Origin: CAADGV01 sp040290295
GTDB lineage: Bacteria; Bacteroidota; Ignavibacteria; UBA10030; UBA6906
Length of the DNA stretch: 64,000 nucleotides
Assembly: GCA_040290295.1 (NCBI GenBank)
Contig: PSMW01000009.1
Span: forward strand, 48,040 to 112,039
Reading direction: 5' to 3'
Below the pieces are notes generated by a model. The model did not search any database. It saw only the letters and a list, made by a program, of their open reading frames with translations, and was not told the origin of the DNA. Each line of letters opens with the position of its first letter. The first letter of the stretch is position 1. The translations under genes and the position numbers were made by a program. Of this stretch, positions 49,664-59,530 are shown piece after piece.

Positions 49664-51196
49664 ATGTCAAAGAAATCCATTTTCGTCTCGTTGTTTCTGA
49701 TTGCGATAGGCATCGTCTTGGGCGTGCTTATCGTGTCGAATGCGCCGCAAGGTGTTGGACTCAGCCTTGCGGGCGGACAGGACAAAATCAAACTCGGTGC
49801 TGCTGCCCCTCCGATCACGGGTAGCGGCGATCTCAAACTTTCGCCGACCAGTTTCACAGCGGTTGCCAAAGCCGTCATCCCTACGGTCGTATCGATCAAC
49901 GTCACGTCTTCTAAGAACAAGGGAGAGGACAACATGCCCGACTTCTTCCACTTCTTTGGTCCTGAATTCAGGCCTCGTGAACCGGAGAAGTCGCAAGGCT
50001 CTGGCTCAGGCGTGATTGTCACGCCCGATGGATACATCGTCACGAACAATCATGTCGTTGATGGTGCGGACGAAGACGGTATCGAAGTAAGAATGGACAA
50101 CCAGAAGATCCGCTACAAGGCGCGGTTGGTAGGGACCGACCCCACGACGGATCTCGCGGTGATCAAAATCGATCAAAACAATTTGCCCGTTGCCTCGCTG
50201 GGTAATTCGGACAATGTACAAGTGGGCGAATGGGTGCTGGCGATCGGCAATCCCTTGGGCTTAACCTCGACTGTTACTGCCGGCATTGTGAGCGCCTTGG
50301 GCAGAAACATCAACATCATCAGCGACCGCTACGGCATCGAGAATTTTATTCAGACCGATGCGGCGATCAATCCGGGGAACAGTGGCGGACCCTTGGTGAA
50401 CCTCAACGGAGAAGTCATCGGTATCAACACGGCGATCGCTACGACGAACATGCGCTATCAAGGCTACGGGTTTGCCGTGCCGATCAATATCGTGAAGACG
50501 GTGGCGATGGACTTGATCGAAAACGGCAAGGTGCGGCGCGGCTACATCGGGGTAACTATCCGCAGCATCGACCAGACGATGGCGAAAGCGATCGGATTGG
50601 ATAAGCCGCAAGGCGTGCTCATCAACGAGTTGGTGCCCAAGGGCGCAGGCGAAGCCGCAGGACTGAAAGCAGGAGACGTCATCCTCTCCATCGATGGGAA
50701 AGAGGTGAACGAACCGAACGAATTGCAAAGCTACATCGCAACCAAACATGCGGGGGACGTGGTGACGCTGAAGATCTTCCGCAACGGAAGCACGGTCGAG
50801 AAGAAGGTGACGTTGAAGCCGCGTGAGGATGAATCGACGACCGTGAAAGCTGCCGAGAAGAAAGGGAGCACCGACCGAGATCGGGACACGAAACCGTCGG
50901 TGGTCAAGTTCGACAAGCTCGGCATGACCGTACGAGCATTGCGCCCTGACGAGAAAAAAGCCGACGAGGCCGAAACCGGCGTTGTCGTCTCCAATATCTC
51001 TCCTTACAGCGAAGCATTCAATCAGGGCATCGCAGAGAACGATATCATTCTGGAAGCCGACCGCAAGCCGATCAGCAGTCCCGCCGATCTGCAAAAGATC
51101 GTCGAGTCGAAGAAGCCGGGAGATGCAGTCCTGCTGCGCGTGAAGAAGCCCCAAGGCACGGTCCTCTTCCTGGCTGTGCAGATTCCGAAATCATAA
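49664..51196 (+). CDS. htrA: HtrA/DegQ-type periplasmic serine protease with two PDZ domains
   Basis: From the ATG at 49664 (GGGAG 8 nt upstream) the protein has 510 residues. There is an N-terminal membrane anchor (SIFVSLFLIAIGIVLGVLIV), a trypsin-like domain with the His-Asp-Ser triad (NNHVVDGA, TDLAVIKI, NPGNSGGPL), PDZ1 (RRGYIGVTIRSID) and PDZ2 (GMTVRALRPDEKK). The in-frame ATG at 49640 lacks a Shine-Dalgarno. It degrades or refolds damaged envelope proteins. A strong terminator follows at 51216-51242. Confidence 0.93.
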   Translation: MSKKSIFVSLFLIAIGIVLGVLIVSNAPQGVGLSLAGGQDKIKLGAAAPPITGSGDLKLSPTSFTAVAKAVIPTVVSINVTSSKNKGEDNMPDFFHFFGPEFRPREPEKSQGSGSGVIVTPDGYIVTNNHVVDGADEDGIEVRMDNQKIRYKARLVGTDPTTDLAVIKIDQNNLPVASLGNSDNVQVGEWVLAIGNPLGLTSTVTAGIVSALGRNINIISDRYGIENFIQTDAAINPGNSGGPLVNLNGEVIGINTAIATTNMRYQGYGFAVPINIVKTVAMDLIENGKVRRGYIGVTIRSIDQTMAKAIGLDKPQGVLINELVPKGAGEAAGLKAGDVILSIDGKEVNEPNELQSYIATKHAGDVVTLKIFRNGSTVEKKVTLKPREDESTTVKAAEKKGSTDRDRDTKPSVVKFDKLGMTVRALRPDEKKADEAETGVVVSNISPYSEAFNQGIAENDIILEADRKPISSPADLQKIVESKKPGDAVLLRVKKPQGTVLFLAVQIPKS

Positions 51197-51215
51197 CGTC
51201 ACATCGTGAACGCCG

Positions 51216-51242
51216 CAAGCCCCGACCCCGTGTCGGGGCTTG
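51216..51242 (+). terminator. Rho-independent terminator after htrA
   Basis: Perfect 11-bp stem CAAGCCCCGAC/GTCGGGGCTTG with a 5-nt loop, followed by TTGTTGGT. Confidence 0.88.
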
Positions 51243-51291
51243 TTGTTGGTGCGGAACGGTTGCGTCGTGTGGTGGATGCCTTGCGCGTTGC

Positions 51292-51322
51292 TTGACAATC
51301 CTTCCCGTTAATGATATATTTT
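51292..51322 (+). promoter_or_regulatory. Promoter TTGACA-N17-TATATT / TTG-N20-TATATTTT
   Basis: TTGACA at 51292-51297 and TATATTTT at 51315-51322. It fits both the E. coli-type and the Bacteroidota-type layout and drives the HNH gene with a 100-nt leader. Confidence 0.65.
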
Positions 51323-51338
51323 TTTTCGGTGATAAACC

Positions 51339-51383
51339 ATGGCGAATCCATCACTCAAGCCAGACAGCAAGGAGGTAGGTTAA
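51339..51383 (+). other. Possible leader ORF of 14 codons before the HNH gene
   Basis: Reads MANPSLKPDSKEVG from an ATG about 12 nt after the expected transcription start, then TAA. AAGGAGGT at 51369-51376 lies within it but has no start 5-10 nt downstream. It may be chance, or a short regulatory leader. Confidence 0.25.
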
Positions 51384-51423
51384 CTTCAGCGCATCTGTTG
51401 TACACCGATCGGCTCCGGGCAAG

Positions 51424-51927
51424 TTGAACGCAAAGGTCCTGATCCTCAACCAGAATTACGAGCCGATGAGTGTGATAAATGTGAAGAAGGCGATTGTCCT
51501 GCTGTATTTAGGTAAAGCCGAGCTGATCGAAGCACATGATGGGCGGGCAGTTCGTTCTGTCTCCACCTCGATGCCCTTCCCGAGCATCGTCAAACTTTCG
51601 ATGTACGTCAAGGTCCCGTACAAGAGGATCATCCTTTCTCGCAAGAACATCCTGCGTCGCGACGGACATCGCTGCCAATACTGCGGTCGCAGCGACCTGA
51701 CTCTTACCATTGACCATGTTGTGCCGATGTCGCGAGGAGGGGAGGAGACGTGGGAGAACTTGGTGTGTGCCTGCGTTCGATGCAATAACAAGAAGGGAGA
51801 TCGCACGCCGGAAGAAGCCAACATGCCGCTCCTGCGCAAGCCAATGAAGCCCAATCATGTTTCGTTCATCAGTCATGTTGTAGGAAGGATGGACGAACGG
51901 TGGAAACCCTATCTGTTTCTCCAATAA
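51424..51927 (+). CDS. HNH endonuclease family protein
   Basis: The 167-residue protein begins at a TTG (LNAKVLILNQNYEPMSVINVKKAIVLLYLGKAELI) and carries an HNH nuclease core: RDGHRCQYCGRSDLTLTIDHVVPMSRGG, then WENLVCACVRCNNKKGDRTPEEA, with two zinc-binding CxxC pairs. This family (NYEPMSVINVKKAIVLL) is widespread and usually chromosomal. A DNA repair role is suspected but not proven. It has its own promoter and a possible leader ORF. Confidence 0.9.
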   Translation: MNAKVLILNQNYEPMSVINVKKAIVLLYLGKAELIEAHDGRAVRSVSTSMPFPSIVKLSMYVKVPYKRIILSRKNILRRDGHRCQYCGRSDLTLTIDHVVPMSRGGEETWENLVCACVRCNNKKGDRTPEEANMPLLRKPMKPNHVSFISHVVGRMDERWKPYLFLQ

Positions 51928-51989
51928 CCCGTCCACATGAGACGAGTTCTTTGTTCACACTCTCTTGAACGATTCCGAGAACTGTATCA

Positions 51990-52976
51990 TTGGCGACAAA
52001 GAAAACGATCTTGAGCGGCATGCGTCCGACGGGCAAACTGCATCTCGGTCATCTCGTCGGCGCGTTGGAAAATTGGGTCGCTCTCCAACACGAGTATAGC
52101 AACTATCATCTGATTGCCGATTACCATGCGCTGACGACGAATCCCGACACGTCGGGTCTCTACCAGAACTCTATCGAGATGCTGATTGATTGGCTTGCAG
52201 CAGGTCTCGACCCGACCAAAAGTCCTATGTTTCGTCAGTCGCAAATCAAAGAGCACACAGAACTCCACCTCATCTTTTCGATGCTCATCACGCAGGCGCG
52301 ATTGGAACGCAACCCGGCAGTGAAGGAGCAGGTGCGCGACTTGAATATCGAGAGCGTCAGTTACGGCCATCTCGGCTATCCCGTGTTGCAGGCGGCAGAC
52401 ATTCTGCTTTACAAAGGCGAGTACGTCCCCGTCGGCGAAGACCAAGTACCACACGTCGAGATCACGCGAGAAATTGCACGGCGATTCAACGCGCTCTATG
52501 GCAAAGTCTTTCCCGAACCCGAGCCGAAACTGACAACGTTCGCACGCTTGCCCGGATTGGATGGGATGGACAAGAAGATGAGCAAGTCGGCTGGAAACAC
52601 GATCTTGCTTTCCGATCCGCCGGAGGAGATTCAGCGCAAAATGCGCACGGCGGTGACCGATCCGCTGAAGGTGCGCAAGAACGATCCGGGCCGTCCCGAG
52701 ATTTGCTTGGTGTTCACCTATCATAAAAAATTCAACGGAGCGGAAGTCCCGCAAATCGAAGCGGACTGTCGAAGCGGCGCGTTGGGTTGTGTTGAATGCA
52801 AAGCACGCATCGCGGCGCGTATCGCTGAAGCATTGGAGCCGCTGCGCGAACGCCGCGCCTACTACGAGACACATCCGGATGAGGTGAAAGATATCCTTGC
52901 CGATGGTGAACAACGGGCGCGAGCCAAAGCTCAAGCGACCATGATTGAAGTGCGAGAAGCGATGAAACTCGGATGA
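51990..52976 (+). CDS. trpS: Tryptophanyl-tRNA synthetase
   Basis: The 328-residue class I enzyme starts at a TTG (ATKKTILSGMRPTG). It has the HIGH-like GKLHLGHLVGALENW, substrate motif VGEDQVPHVEITREIARRFN and KMSKS in DKKMSKSAGNTILL. It charges tRNA-Trp. An in-frame ATG at residue 11 would cut into the conserved start, so the TTG is preferred. It precedes scpA by 28 nt. Confidence 0.95.
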   Translation: MATKKTILSGMRPTGKLHLGHLVGALENWVALQHEYSNYHLIADYHALTTNPDTSGLYQNSIEMLIDWLAAGLDPTKSPMFRQSQIKEHTELHLIFSMLITQARLERNPAVKEQVRDLNIESVSYGHLGYPVLQAADILLYKGEYVPVGEDQVPHVEITREIARRFNALYGKVFPEPEPKLTTFARLPGLDGMDKKMSKSAGNTILLSDPPEEIQRKMRTAVTDPLKVRKNDPGRPEICLVFTYHKKFNGAEVPQIEADCRSGALGCVECKARIAARIAEALEPLRERRAYYETHPDEVKDILADGEQRARAKAQATMIEVREAMKLG

Positions 52977-53004
52977 GACGTCCACACCTGCACAGTGACA
53001 ACGG

Positions 53005-53754
53005 ATGAGTACCTATCGCGTCAAACTGAACGACTTCGAAGGTCCGCTCGACCTCTTGCTCTTCTTCATCAAGCGGGATGAATTAGATATCTACGATATT
53101 CCGATCTCGAAGATCACGCAGGACTTCTTGGAGTATCTCCACCTGATGGCTTCGCTGGATTTAGAGGTCGCCGGCGAGTTCATCGTCATGGCGGCGACGC
53201 TGATGCACATCAAGGTGCGTATGTTGCTCCCACGGGAAAGCGGTCCGGATGGCGAAGAGGAAGACCCGCGTGCCGAACTTGTTCGCCGTCTGGTCGAGTA
53301 CAAGCGCTACAAAGAAAAAGCGCAAGAGCTTTCCGCCATGGAGGACCAGCAACGAAAAATCTTCTATCGAACATTCTATGCCGCCGACCCGGTGCAGCAC
53401 GATGAGAACGACGACGACCTCTTGAAAGACATCACGCTCTTCAATCTCATTGCAGCATACAAGAAGGCGTTAGACAATCTGCCCAAGAAAGTGGTGCACG
53501 AAGTTGAATTGTACAACGTCACGATCGAGGAGCAGATGAGTTATACGTTGGACTACCTGCGCCTTCACAAAGAGGCAACACTGCTGAATCTCGTCAGCCA
53601 CATGACGGAAAAGTCGCGCATCATTGTCACGGTCATCGCTCTCTTGGAGATGACCAAGAATAAAGTCATTGCGCTGCTGCCCGCAGAGGAGCGCGAGGAT
53701 GTCGTTATCCGTCCGATCGTACCGCTACACGATAGGGCATTGGAGCACGCATGA
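53005..53754 (+). CDS. scpA: Segregation and condensation protein A
   Basis: The 249-residue kleisin begins YRVKLNDFEGPLDLLLFFIKRDELDIYDIPISKITQDFLEYL, with the central LVRRLVEYKRYKEKAQEL and the C-terminal winged-helix region with KNKVIALLPAEE. It bridges SMC and ScpB for chromosome condensation. The stop overlaps scpB by ATGA. Confidence 0.96.
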   Translation: MSTYRVKLNDFEGPLDLLLFFIKRDELDIYDIPISKITQDFLEYLHLMASLDLEVAGEFIVMAATLMHIKVRMLLPRESGPDGEEEDPRAELVRRLVEYKRYKEKAQELSAMEDQQRKIFYRTFYAADPVQHDENDDDLLKDITLFNLIAAYKKALDNLPKKVVHEVELYNVTIEEQMSYTLDYLRLHKEATLLNLVSHMTEKSRIIVTVIALLEMTKNKVIALLPAEEREDVVIRPIVPLHDRALEHA

Positions 53755-54515
53755 GCGGGATTGGGAAAGAACACCAGATCACGATGCGGCAGATCGTGGA
53801 AGCGTTGCTATTTGCGACCGACGAGCCGCTGTCGATCAAACAGATGCTGGCAATATTCGGGGAGTTCGAGGCGGGCGAACTGCCCAACAAGCGCGTCACG
53901 GAGCAGACCGTTCTCTCCGCCATTGAGCAACTCAACAAAGAGTACGAACAAACCGGTCGCGCGATGCACATTGTGAAAGTTGCCGGCGGATATCAGTTTG
54001 CCACTCTGCCGCGCTTTGCACCGTGGCTCGGCAAGATGGTGAAAGAAAAATCCAAACGTAAACTTTCTGCCTCGGCGTTGGAGAGTCTTGCCGTCATCGC
54101 ATACAAACAACCGGTGACGAAGCCGGAGATCGAGGCGATTCGAGGCGTGAACGCGGACTACGTCCTCCGCACGCTGATGGAACGCAATCTCATCACCATC
54201 GTCGGTCGAGCTCCCACCCCCGGCAGACCCTTGCTGTACGGAACGACGAAAGAATTTTTGAAACACTTCGGCTTGAACGATCTTTCGGAATTGCCCAAGC
54301 CGCGAGAAATCGATGAACTGCTGGCAGAAGCCGAATTCGAAGTCGAAAAACGGCTGCTTGCCGAGCAGGAAGCGAAAGTTCGGGAAGAATTCGACGCCGA
54401 AGTTGACGCCGACGATGATACCCGCATCGTTGTGGGCGAGGACGGCACGCTCCGCAAGGTGGAGCCTGACGATCTCCCGGCGGACGATGATGATGTCAAT
54501 GGCGTGCAGGCGTGA
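53751..54515 (+). CDS. scpB: Segregation and condensation protein B
   Basis: The 254-residue protein has the two winged helices of ScpB: RQIVEALLFATDEPLSIKQML and ALESLAVIAYKQPVTKPEIEAIRGVNADYVLRTLMERNLI, then GRPLLYGTTKEFLKHFGL. The acidic tail (EVDADDDTRIVVGE, DDLPADDDD) is longer than usual. It pairs with ScpA on SMC. Confidence 0.95.
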   Translation: MSGIGKEHQITMRQIVEALLFATDEPLSIKQMLAIFGEFEAGELPNKRVTEQTVLSAIEQLNKEYEQTGRAMHIVKVAGGYQFATLPRFAPWLGKMVKEKSKRKLSASALESLAVIAYKQPVTKPEIEAIRGVNADYVLRTLMERNLITIVGRAPTPGRPLLYGTTKEFLKHFGLNDLSELPKPREIDELLAEAEFEVEKRLLAEQEAKVREEFDAEVDADDDTRIVVGEDGTLRKVEPDDLPADDDDVNGVQA

Positions 54516-54549
54516 CGTTGCTCTTGCGGTGTGTGGGAGTGAACCTACG

Positions 54550-55356
54550 ATGAAGCGAACAATCAAACCGCAGCCGCGTGAGCTGATGCGCATCAACCGC
54601 TATCTGAGCATGTGCGGCGTTGCTTCGCGACGCAAAGCGGACGAGCTGGTGCTTGCAGGAAAAGTGGAAGTCAACGGCAACGTGCTGACGGATGTCGGCG
54701 CCAAGATCGATCCGCAGCGCGATAAGGTGTTCGTGGATGGCAAGCAAGCCACGCGTGTGCACGATTTCGTCTATCTGGTTATGAACAAACCGAAGGATAC
54801 CATCACCACGCTGAGCGATGAACGCGGTCGCACGACCGTCATGAGTTTGGTGAAGTCGAAGCATCGCGTGTATCCCATCGGTCGTCTGGACCGCGATACG
54901 ACCGGCGTCTTGCTCCTGACCAACGACGGTGAGTTCGCCAACCGCTTGATGCATCCAAAGTTCGGCATTCCGAAATCCTACCGCGTAACGCTCGAAACTC
55001 CACTCAAGCCTGCCGACGTCGAACGATTGCGTAAAGGTGTACGTCTCGCCGAAGGGCTGACGGCACCCGCCGAGGTGTATGTTCTTCCTGGAGGGAAAGG
55101 GATGGACATCGGCATCACGATTCGCGAAGGCAGAAACCGGCAAGCGCGGCGCATGTTCGAATCGCTGGGCTATGACGTCAAGAAGCTCGACCGCGTTGCC
55201 TACGGTCCGGTAACCAAAGAAGGATTACGCCGCGGCGAGGTACGGAGCCTTACACGCGCAGAGGTGAGGGCACTCATGGAGATGGCTGGTATGACTCATT
55301 CCGAAGGGACCAAAGCAGGAGAGCATACACACGTCGGCAAGCGTCGGACAAGTTGA
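54550..55356 (+). CDS. RsuA/RluB-family rRNA pseudouridine synthase
   Basis: The 268-residue protein has an S4 domain (INRYLSMCGVASRRKADELVLAGKVEVNG), catalytic IGRLDRDTTGVLLLTND and IREGRNRQARRMFESLGYDV. It probably modifies 23S rRNA near the peptidyl-transferase centre, as RluB does. It follows scpB by 34 nt, an arrangement (scpA-scpB-rluB) shared by many bacteria. A basic tail of 25 residues follows the fold. Confidence 0.92.
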   Translation: MKRTIKPQPRELMRINRYLSMCGVASRRKADELVLAGKVEVNGNVLTDVGAKIDPQRDKVFVDGKQATRVHDFVYLVMNKPKDTITTLSDERGRTTVMSLVKSKHRVYPIGRLDRDTTGVLLLTNDGEFANRLMHPKFGIPKSYRVTLETPLKPADVERLRKGVRLAEGLTAPAEVYVLPGGKGMDIGITIREGRNRQARRMFESLGYDVKKLDRVAYGPVTKEGLRRGEVRSLTRAEVRALMEMAGMTHSEGTKAGEHTHVGKRRTS

Positions 55357-55358
55357 TA

Positions 55359-55389
55359 TTGAGGTCGAGAGTGTTTTGTCGTAGATTGT
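55359..55389 (+). promoter_or_regulatory. Promoter TTG-N20-TAGATTGT (lysS)
   Basis: TTG at 55359-55361 and TAGATTGT at 55382-55389 have the 20-nt gap, about 50 nt before the lysS start. Confidence 0.42.
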
Positions 55390-55440
55390 GAACCGAAAAC
55401 CGGTGCACACCTGTTCCCGTCAGACACAGCGGAGTCGTTT

Positions 55441-56958
55441 TTGTCATCGCATTCTGAAACCCAACATGCTGAGTTGAACGAACTGATGCTTCGCCGCCGC
55501 GAGGAACTCGAAGAACTGCGTCGGCGCGGCATCGATCCTTATCCCTACTCGTTCCCGCGGAATGCCTTTTCGAAGGAGATCATCGCGTCGTTCAAGGATG
55601 ACGCTCCGCCTCGCGAGGTCGCTGTTGCCGGGCGCATCATGTCCATCCGCAAAATGGGGAAGGCGTCGTTTTGCCACATCCAGGATTCGCAAGGCAAGAT
55701 TCAAATCTATTTGAAGAGGGACGACCTCGGCGACTTCTACGACGCGTTTCGCCTGCTCGATATCGGCGACATTATCGGCGTGGAAGGATTTGTCTTCCGC
55801 ACCAAGATGGGCGAGATCAGCGTCCATGCTCAGCGAGTGGAGTTGCTCGCGAAATCGTTGCGACCGCTTCCCATCCCGAAGGAAACGAAAGACGAGCACG
55901 GCAACATTATCGTGCACGATCCATTCTCAGACAAGGAGTTACGGTACCGGCAGCGGTACGTCGATCTCGTGGTCAATCCCCACGTGAAGGAAGTCTTCAT
56001 CAAGCGCGCGAAAATCATTTCCACCATGCGTGCTTACTTCGAGCAACAAGGGTATCTGGAAGTCGAGACGCCGATCTTGCAACCGCAATACGGCGGTGCG
56101 TTCGCTCGACCGTTCGTCACGCACCATAACACGCTGGATATCGACATGTATCTGCGCATCGCCAATGAACTGTATCTCAAGCGATTGATCGTCGGTGGAT
56201 TCGACGGCGTGTTCGAATTTGCCAAAGATTTCCGGAACGAGGGGATGGATCGGACACACAATCCCGAATTCACCATGCTCGAAGTCTATGTCGCATACGA
56301 GGACTATCTCTGGATGATGGGGATGGTGGAAGAGTTGATCAGTCAAGTTGCTCTTGCCGTCAACGGTTCGATGAAGGTAACCTTAGGCGGCAACGTTATC
56401 GACTTTACGCCTCCGTGGAAGCGGATGACCATGTTCGACGCCATCGAGCGATTTACCGGCAGGCAGCTCCGAGGAAAATCCGAAGAGGACTTGCGCGCCG
56501 TTGCGAGGGAAATGCACTTGGACATTCCTCCCGGTGAAGGAACCGGTACGATGATCGACGAAATCTTCAGCGAGAAAGTCCAACCGCACCTCATCCAACC
56601 GACATTCATCATGGATTATCCGATCGAGATGTCGCCGTTGGCAAAACGCCACCGGTCGGAGCCGGGATTGGTCGAACGCTTCGAAGCGATCGTGAACGGT
56701 CAGGAAATTTGTAATGCTTTCAGTGAACTGAACGATCCGCTCGATCAGCGAGCGCGCTTCGAAGAACAGATGAAGGCACGCGCCCGCGGGCAAGCCGAAA
56801 CGCAACCGCTCGACGAGGATTTTCTGCGCGCGCTGGAATATGGCATGCCGCCTACTGCAGGACTTGGTATCGGGATCGATCGCCTGACGATGCTGCTGAC
56901 GGGGCAAGACTCGATTCGCGATGTCATCTTGTTCCCGCAGATGAAACCGGAACGATGA
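55441..56958 (+). CDS. lysS: Lysyl-tRNA synthetase, class II
   Basis: The 505-residue enzyme starts at a TTG. It has an N-terminal OB anticodon domain (VAVAGRIMSIRKMGKASFCHIQDSQGKIQIYLKRDD) and class II motifs: motif 2 in FEFAKDFRNEGMDRTHNPEFTMLEVYVAY and motif 3 in GLGIGIDRLTMLLTG. It charges tRNA-Lys. Confidence 0.96.
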   Translation: MSSHSETQHAELNELMLRRREELEELRRRGIDPYPYSFPRNAFSKEIIASFKDDAPPREVAVAGRIMSIRKMGKASFCHIQDSQGKIQIYLKRDDLGDFYDAFRLLDIGDIIGVEGFVFRTKMGEISVHAQRVELLAKSLRPLPIPKETKDEHGNIIVHDPFSDKELRYRQRYVDLVVNPHVKEVFIKRAKIISTMRAYFEQQGYLEVETPILQPQYGGAFARPFVTHHNTLDIDMYLRIANELYLKRLIVGGFDGVFEFAKDFRNEGMDRTHNPEFTMLEVYVAYEDYLWMMGMVEELISQVALAVNGSMKVTLGGNVIDFTPPWKRMTMFDAIERFTGRQLRGKSEEDLRAVAREMHLDIPPGEGTGTMIDEIFSEKVQPHLIQPTFIMDYPIEMSPLAKRHRSEPGLVERFEAIVNGQEICNAFSELNDPLDQRARFEEQMKARARGQAETQPLDEDFLRALEYGMPPTAGLGIGIDRLTMLLTGQDSIRDVILFPQMKPER

Positions 56959-56991
56959 CGCACGTGGTGCCGAACCCCTTACGCTAAATCC

Positions 56992-59530
56992 ATGCCCCTG
57001 CGAAACGCATATCCATGGCTTGTCGGCGTTTCGTTGGTGCTGCTCGTTCACCGTGCAGGTGCGGGGACGACCGGCGTGCTCGAAGGTCGCGTCGTCAACC
57101 AGCAATCGAGCGAGCCGCTTCCCGGCGCCACCGTACAGATTCTCGGAACCTCCTTGGGCGCCGCGACCGACACGGAGGGGTTTTTTCATTGCGAATGTCC
57201 GCGCCGGCGAGTACAGCGTCAGGTTCAGCGCTGTCGGTTTCCGTCCGGTGATCATGCAGAAAGTCGCGATCCTTCCCGACCTCCGAACGCGCATGGACAT
57301 CGCCTTGACGCCGTCTGTGGTCGAGATGGATGCGATCGAAGTAACGGCGGAGCGCCCTCTCATTCAAAAAGATATGCCGGCAACCGCGTATTCGATCGGA
57401 GACATCAAGCTTAACAAACTACCCGTTACCGCGTTTGAAGAAGTGCTGGGATTGCAACCCGGCACAACGGTGGAAGGAAATGTTCGCGGCGGGAAGATCA
57501 ACGAAGTGGTGTATTTGGTCGATGGGCTGCCGATTCAAGATGTTGTGGGCGGCGGCATCGGGTCGAGCCTTCCCAAAAGTTCGATCACCGGCTTGACGAT
57601 CCACACCGGTGGATTCGAAGCGGAATACGGAAACGCAATGTCGGGTGTGGTGAACGTTGTGACGAAGACCGGCTCGAACAGTCACGTGCTGGGGCTGCGC
57701 TTCGAGCAGGATGGATGGTTTCCCAGCTCGATTCACCAAGAGCAAGACCGTGCGTGGGAAGCGGAGCTTACTGCCGGCGGTCCGATCGTGCGTGATGAGC
57801 TGTACTATTTCGCGGCGAACACCGCTTCGTTTTCCGACACGCGTTGGTGGCAGGATTTCGCGAAGTTCGGACTTTCGCCTGTGAGCAAAGAGGTGAATGG
57901 CTTCGGGAAGGTGGAGTATCTGATCGCACCGACGCTCCGAGCATCACTCCAAGCCATTTACTCGGTGCGACGATGGCGGGACTATGAATTCAGTTGGCGC
58001 TTCAATCTGCCGGGCTTGCCGCACAGAGAACGCGATGCCTATCGCTTCGCGCTCATGGCATCGCACACACTGAATACAACCACGTTTTACACCATCAGCC
58101 TCAGTCGATACTATCAACGCTCGCAGACGGGTGATCCCATTGCTCGCGCGGACTCGCTCTTCCCGTACGAGTACGACTTCTTCCTCCGCTACATCGTCGG
58201 CGGAAAGCGACATTGGTTCGCTGAGACCCGACAAAGTATCTCCACCATCAAAGGAGACCTTACAACGCAACTCGGCCGGTCGCACATCGTCAAAGCGGGA
58301 GCGGAACTCCATCAGTACCATATTCAATCCGATCTCATCAAGTTCGAGCCGCAGCTGACGTACTTCGGCAAGCCGATTCCGCATGCGCCGCTGTTGAACT
58401 ACAGCAACGCCTACGATTATCGCCCACGAAGCGGCAGCGTGTACGTTCAAGATAAAATCGAGTTGGTGAGAGATGGAACGCATTTGAGTTTGGGAGTACG
58501 CTGGGACTTTCTCGATCCCACTGCCTCTCGACCGATCGTCGAGTTCATTCCCGTTCGACCGAACGAGTACCAGCAGCGTGTCAGCGGGTATGTGCCGGCG
58601 CGGTTCAAGCAGCAGTTCAGTCCGCGTGCTGCCTTTGCCGCGCCGATCGGACTCAACTGGTTCTTCTTCATGAACTTTGGACATTACTTTCAATACCCGT
58701 TGTTCGATTACTTGTACTCCGGCATCAATCCCGCTCAACTCCGTTTGGGTACGCGCAGCGTGTTGACCGGCAACCCCGATTTGGAACCGGAACGCACCAT
58801 CGCTTGGGAAATCGGCTTCAAGCATAGCGTGGGCACCTCGCTCGTGGGGTCGGTAACGTATTTTCGGAAGAGCATTAAGAACCAGATCGATTCGAACACG
58901 CTGATCCCCTTCGACAGCAAATCTGCGGGCGACTACGGCTTCGCTCAGTTCGTGAACAATGCGCAAGCGGAAGCGAGCGGGATCGAGTTCGTGATCGCTA
59001 AAGAACGTGGAGAACACTTTACCGGCAGTGTGTCGTATGCGTTCATGACTACCGAGGGTGTAAGTGAAAACGTGAACCAGACGGTGAATCTCGCCCAGTG
59101 GGGATTTCCAGTTATCGCTCGTCCCTTTCCTCTCAGTTGGGATCAGCGCCACACACTCAAAGGTGAGTTCTCGCTTACGATGATATGGGATGTGCGGGTC
59201 AACGGCGTCGTGCTGTTCAATACAGCAAGACCCTATACGTACTATCCCACACGGGATGGCTACGCTCCGCTGGATTCGACCAAAGCGTTCATCCCCAACA
59301 ATCGACGAATGGAGAACAATCTCTTCATCAATGTGAAAGCGATGAAGGAGTTCACGTTCGACGAATTTGCGAACGCCCGGTTGCTGCTGTACTTCGACGC
59401 GCGCAACGTGTTGAATCTCAAGAACGTTCGATGGATAGATTCGAACGGACGAATCGGAGGCGAGCTTGGCGATCCGAGTGCGTACTACGATCCCCGTCGC
59501 GTTCGGTTTGGAGTGAGAATCGAGCTATGA
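56992..59530 (+). pseudogene. TonB-dependent receptor, frameshifted at a T6 tract near the N-terminus
   Basis: The first frame has a signal peptide and LEGRVVNQQSSEPLPGATVQILGTSLGAATDTEGFF, a carboxypeptidase-regulatory domain. At six T (57181-57186) the frame breaks. Five T would continue IANVRAGEYSVRFSAVGFRPV into the second frame. That frame contains a TonB-box-like AIEVTAERP, the plug (VVYLVDGLPIQDV, GNAMSGVVNVVTKTGSN) and a barrel ending RVRFGVRIEL. Restored length is 845 residues. The stop overlaps the next lipoprotein gene by ATGA, showing a lipoprotein partner as at 8928-11605. Substrate unknown. Confidence 0.88.
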
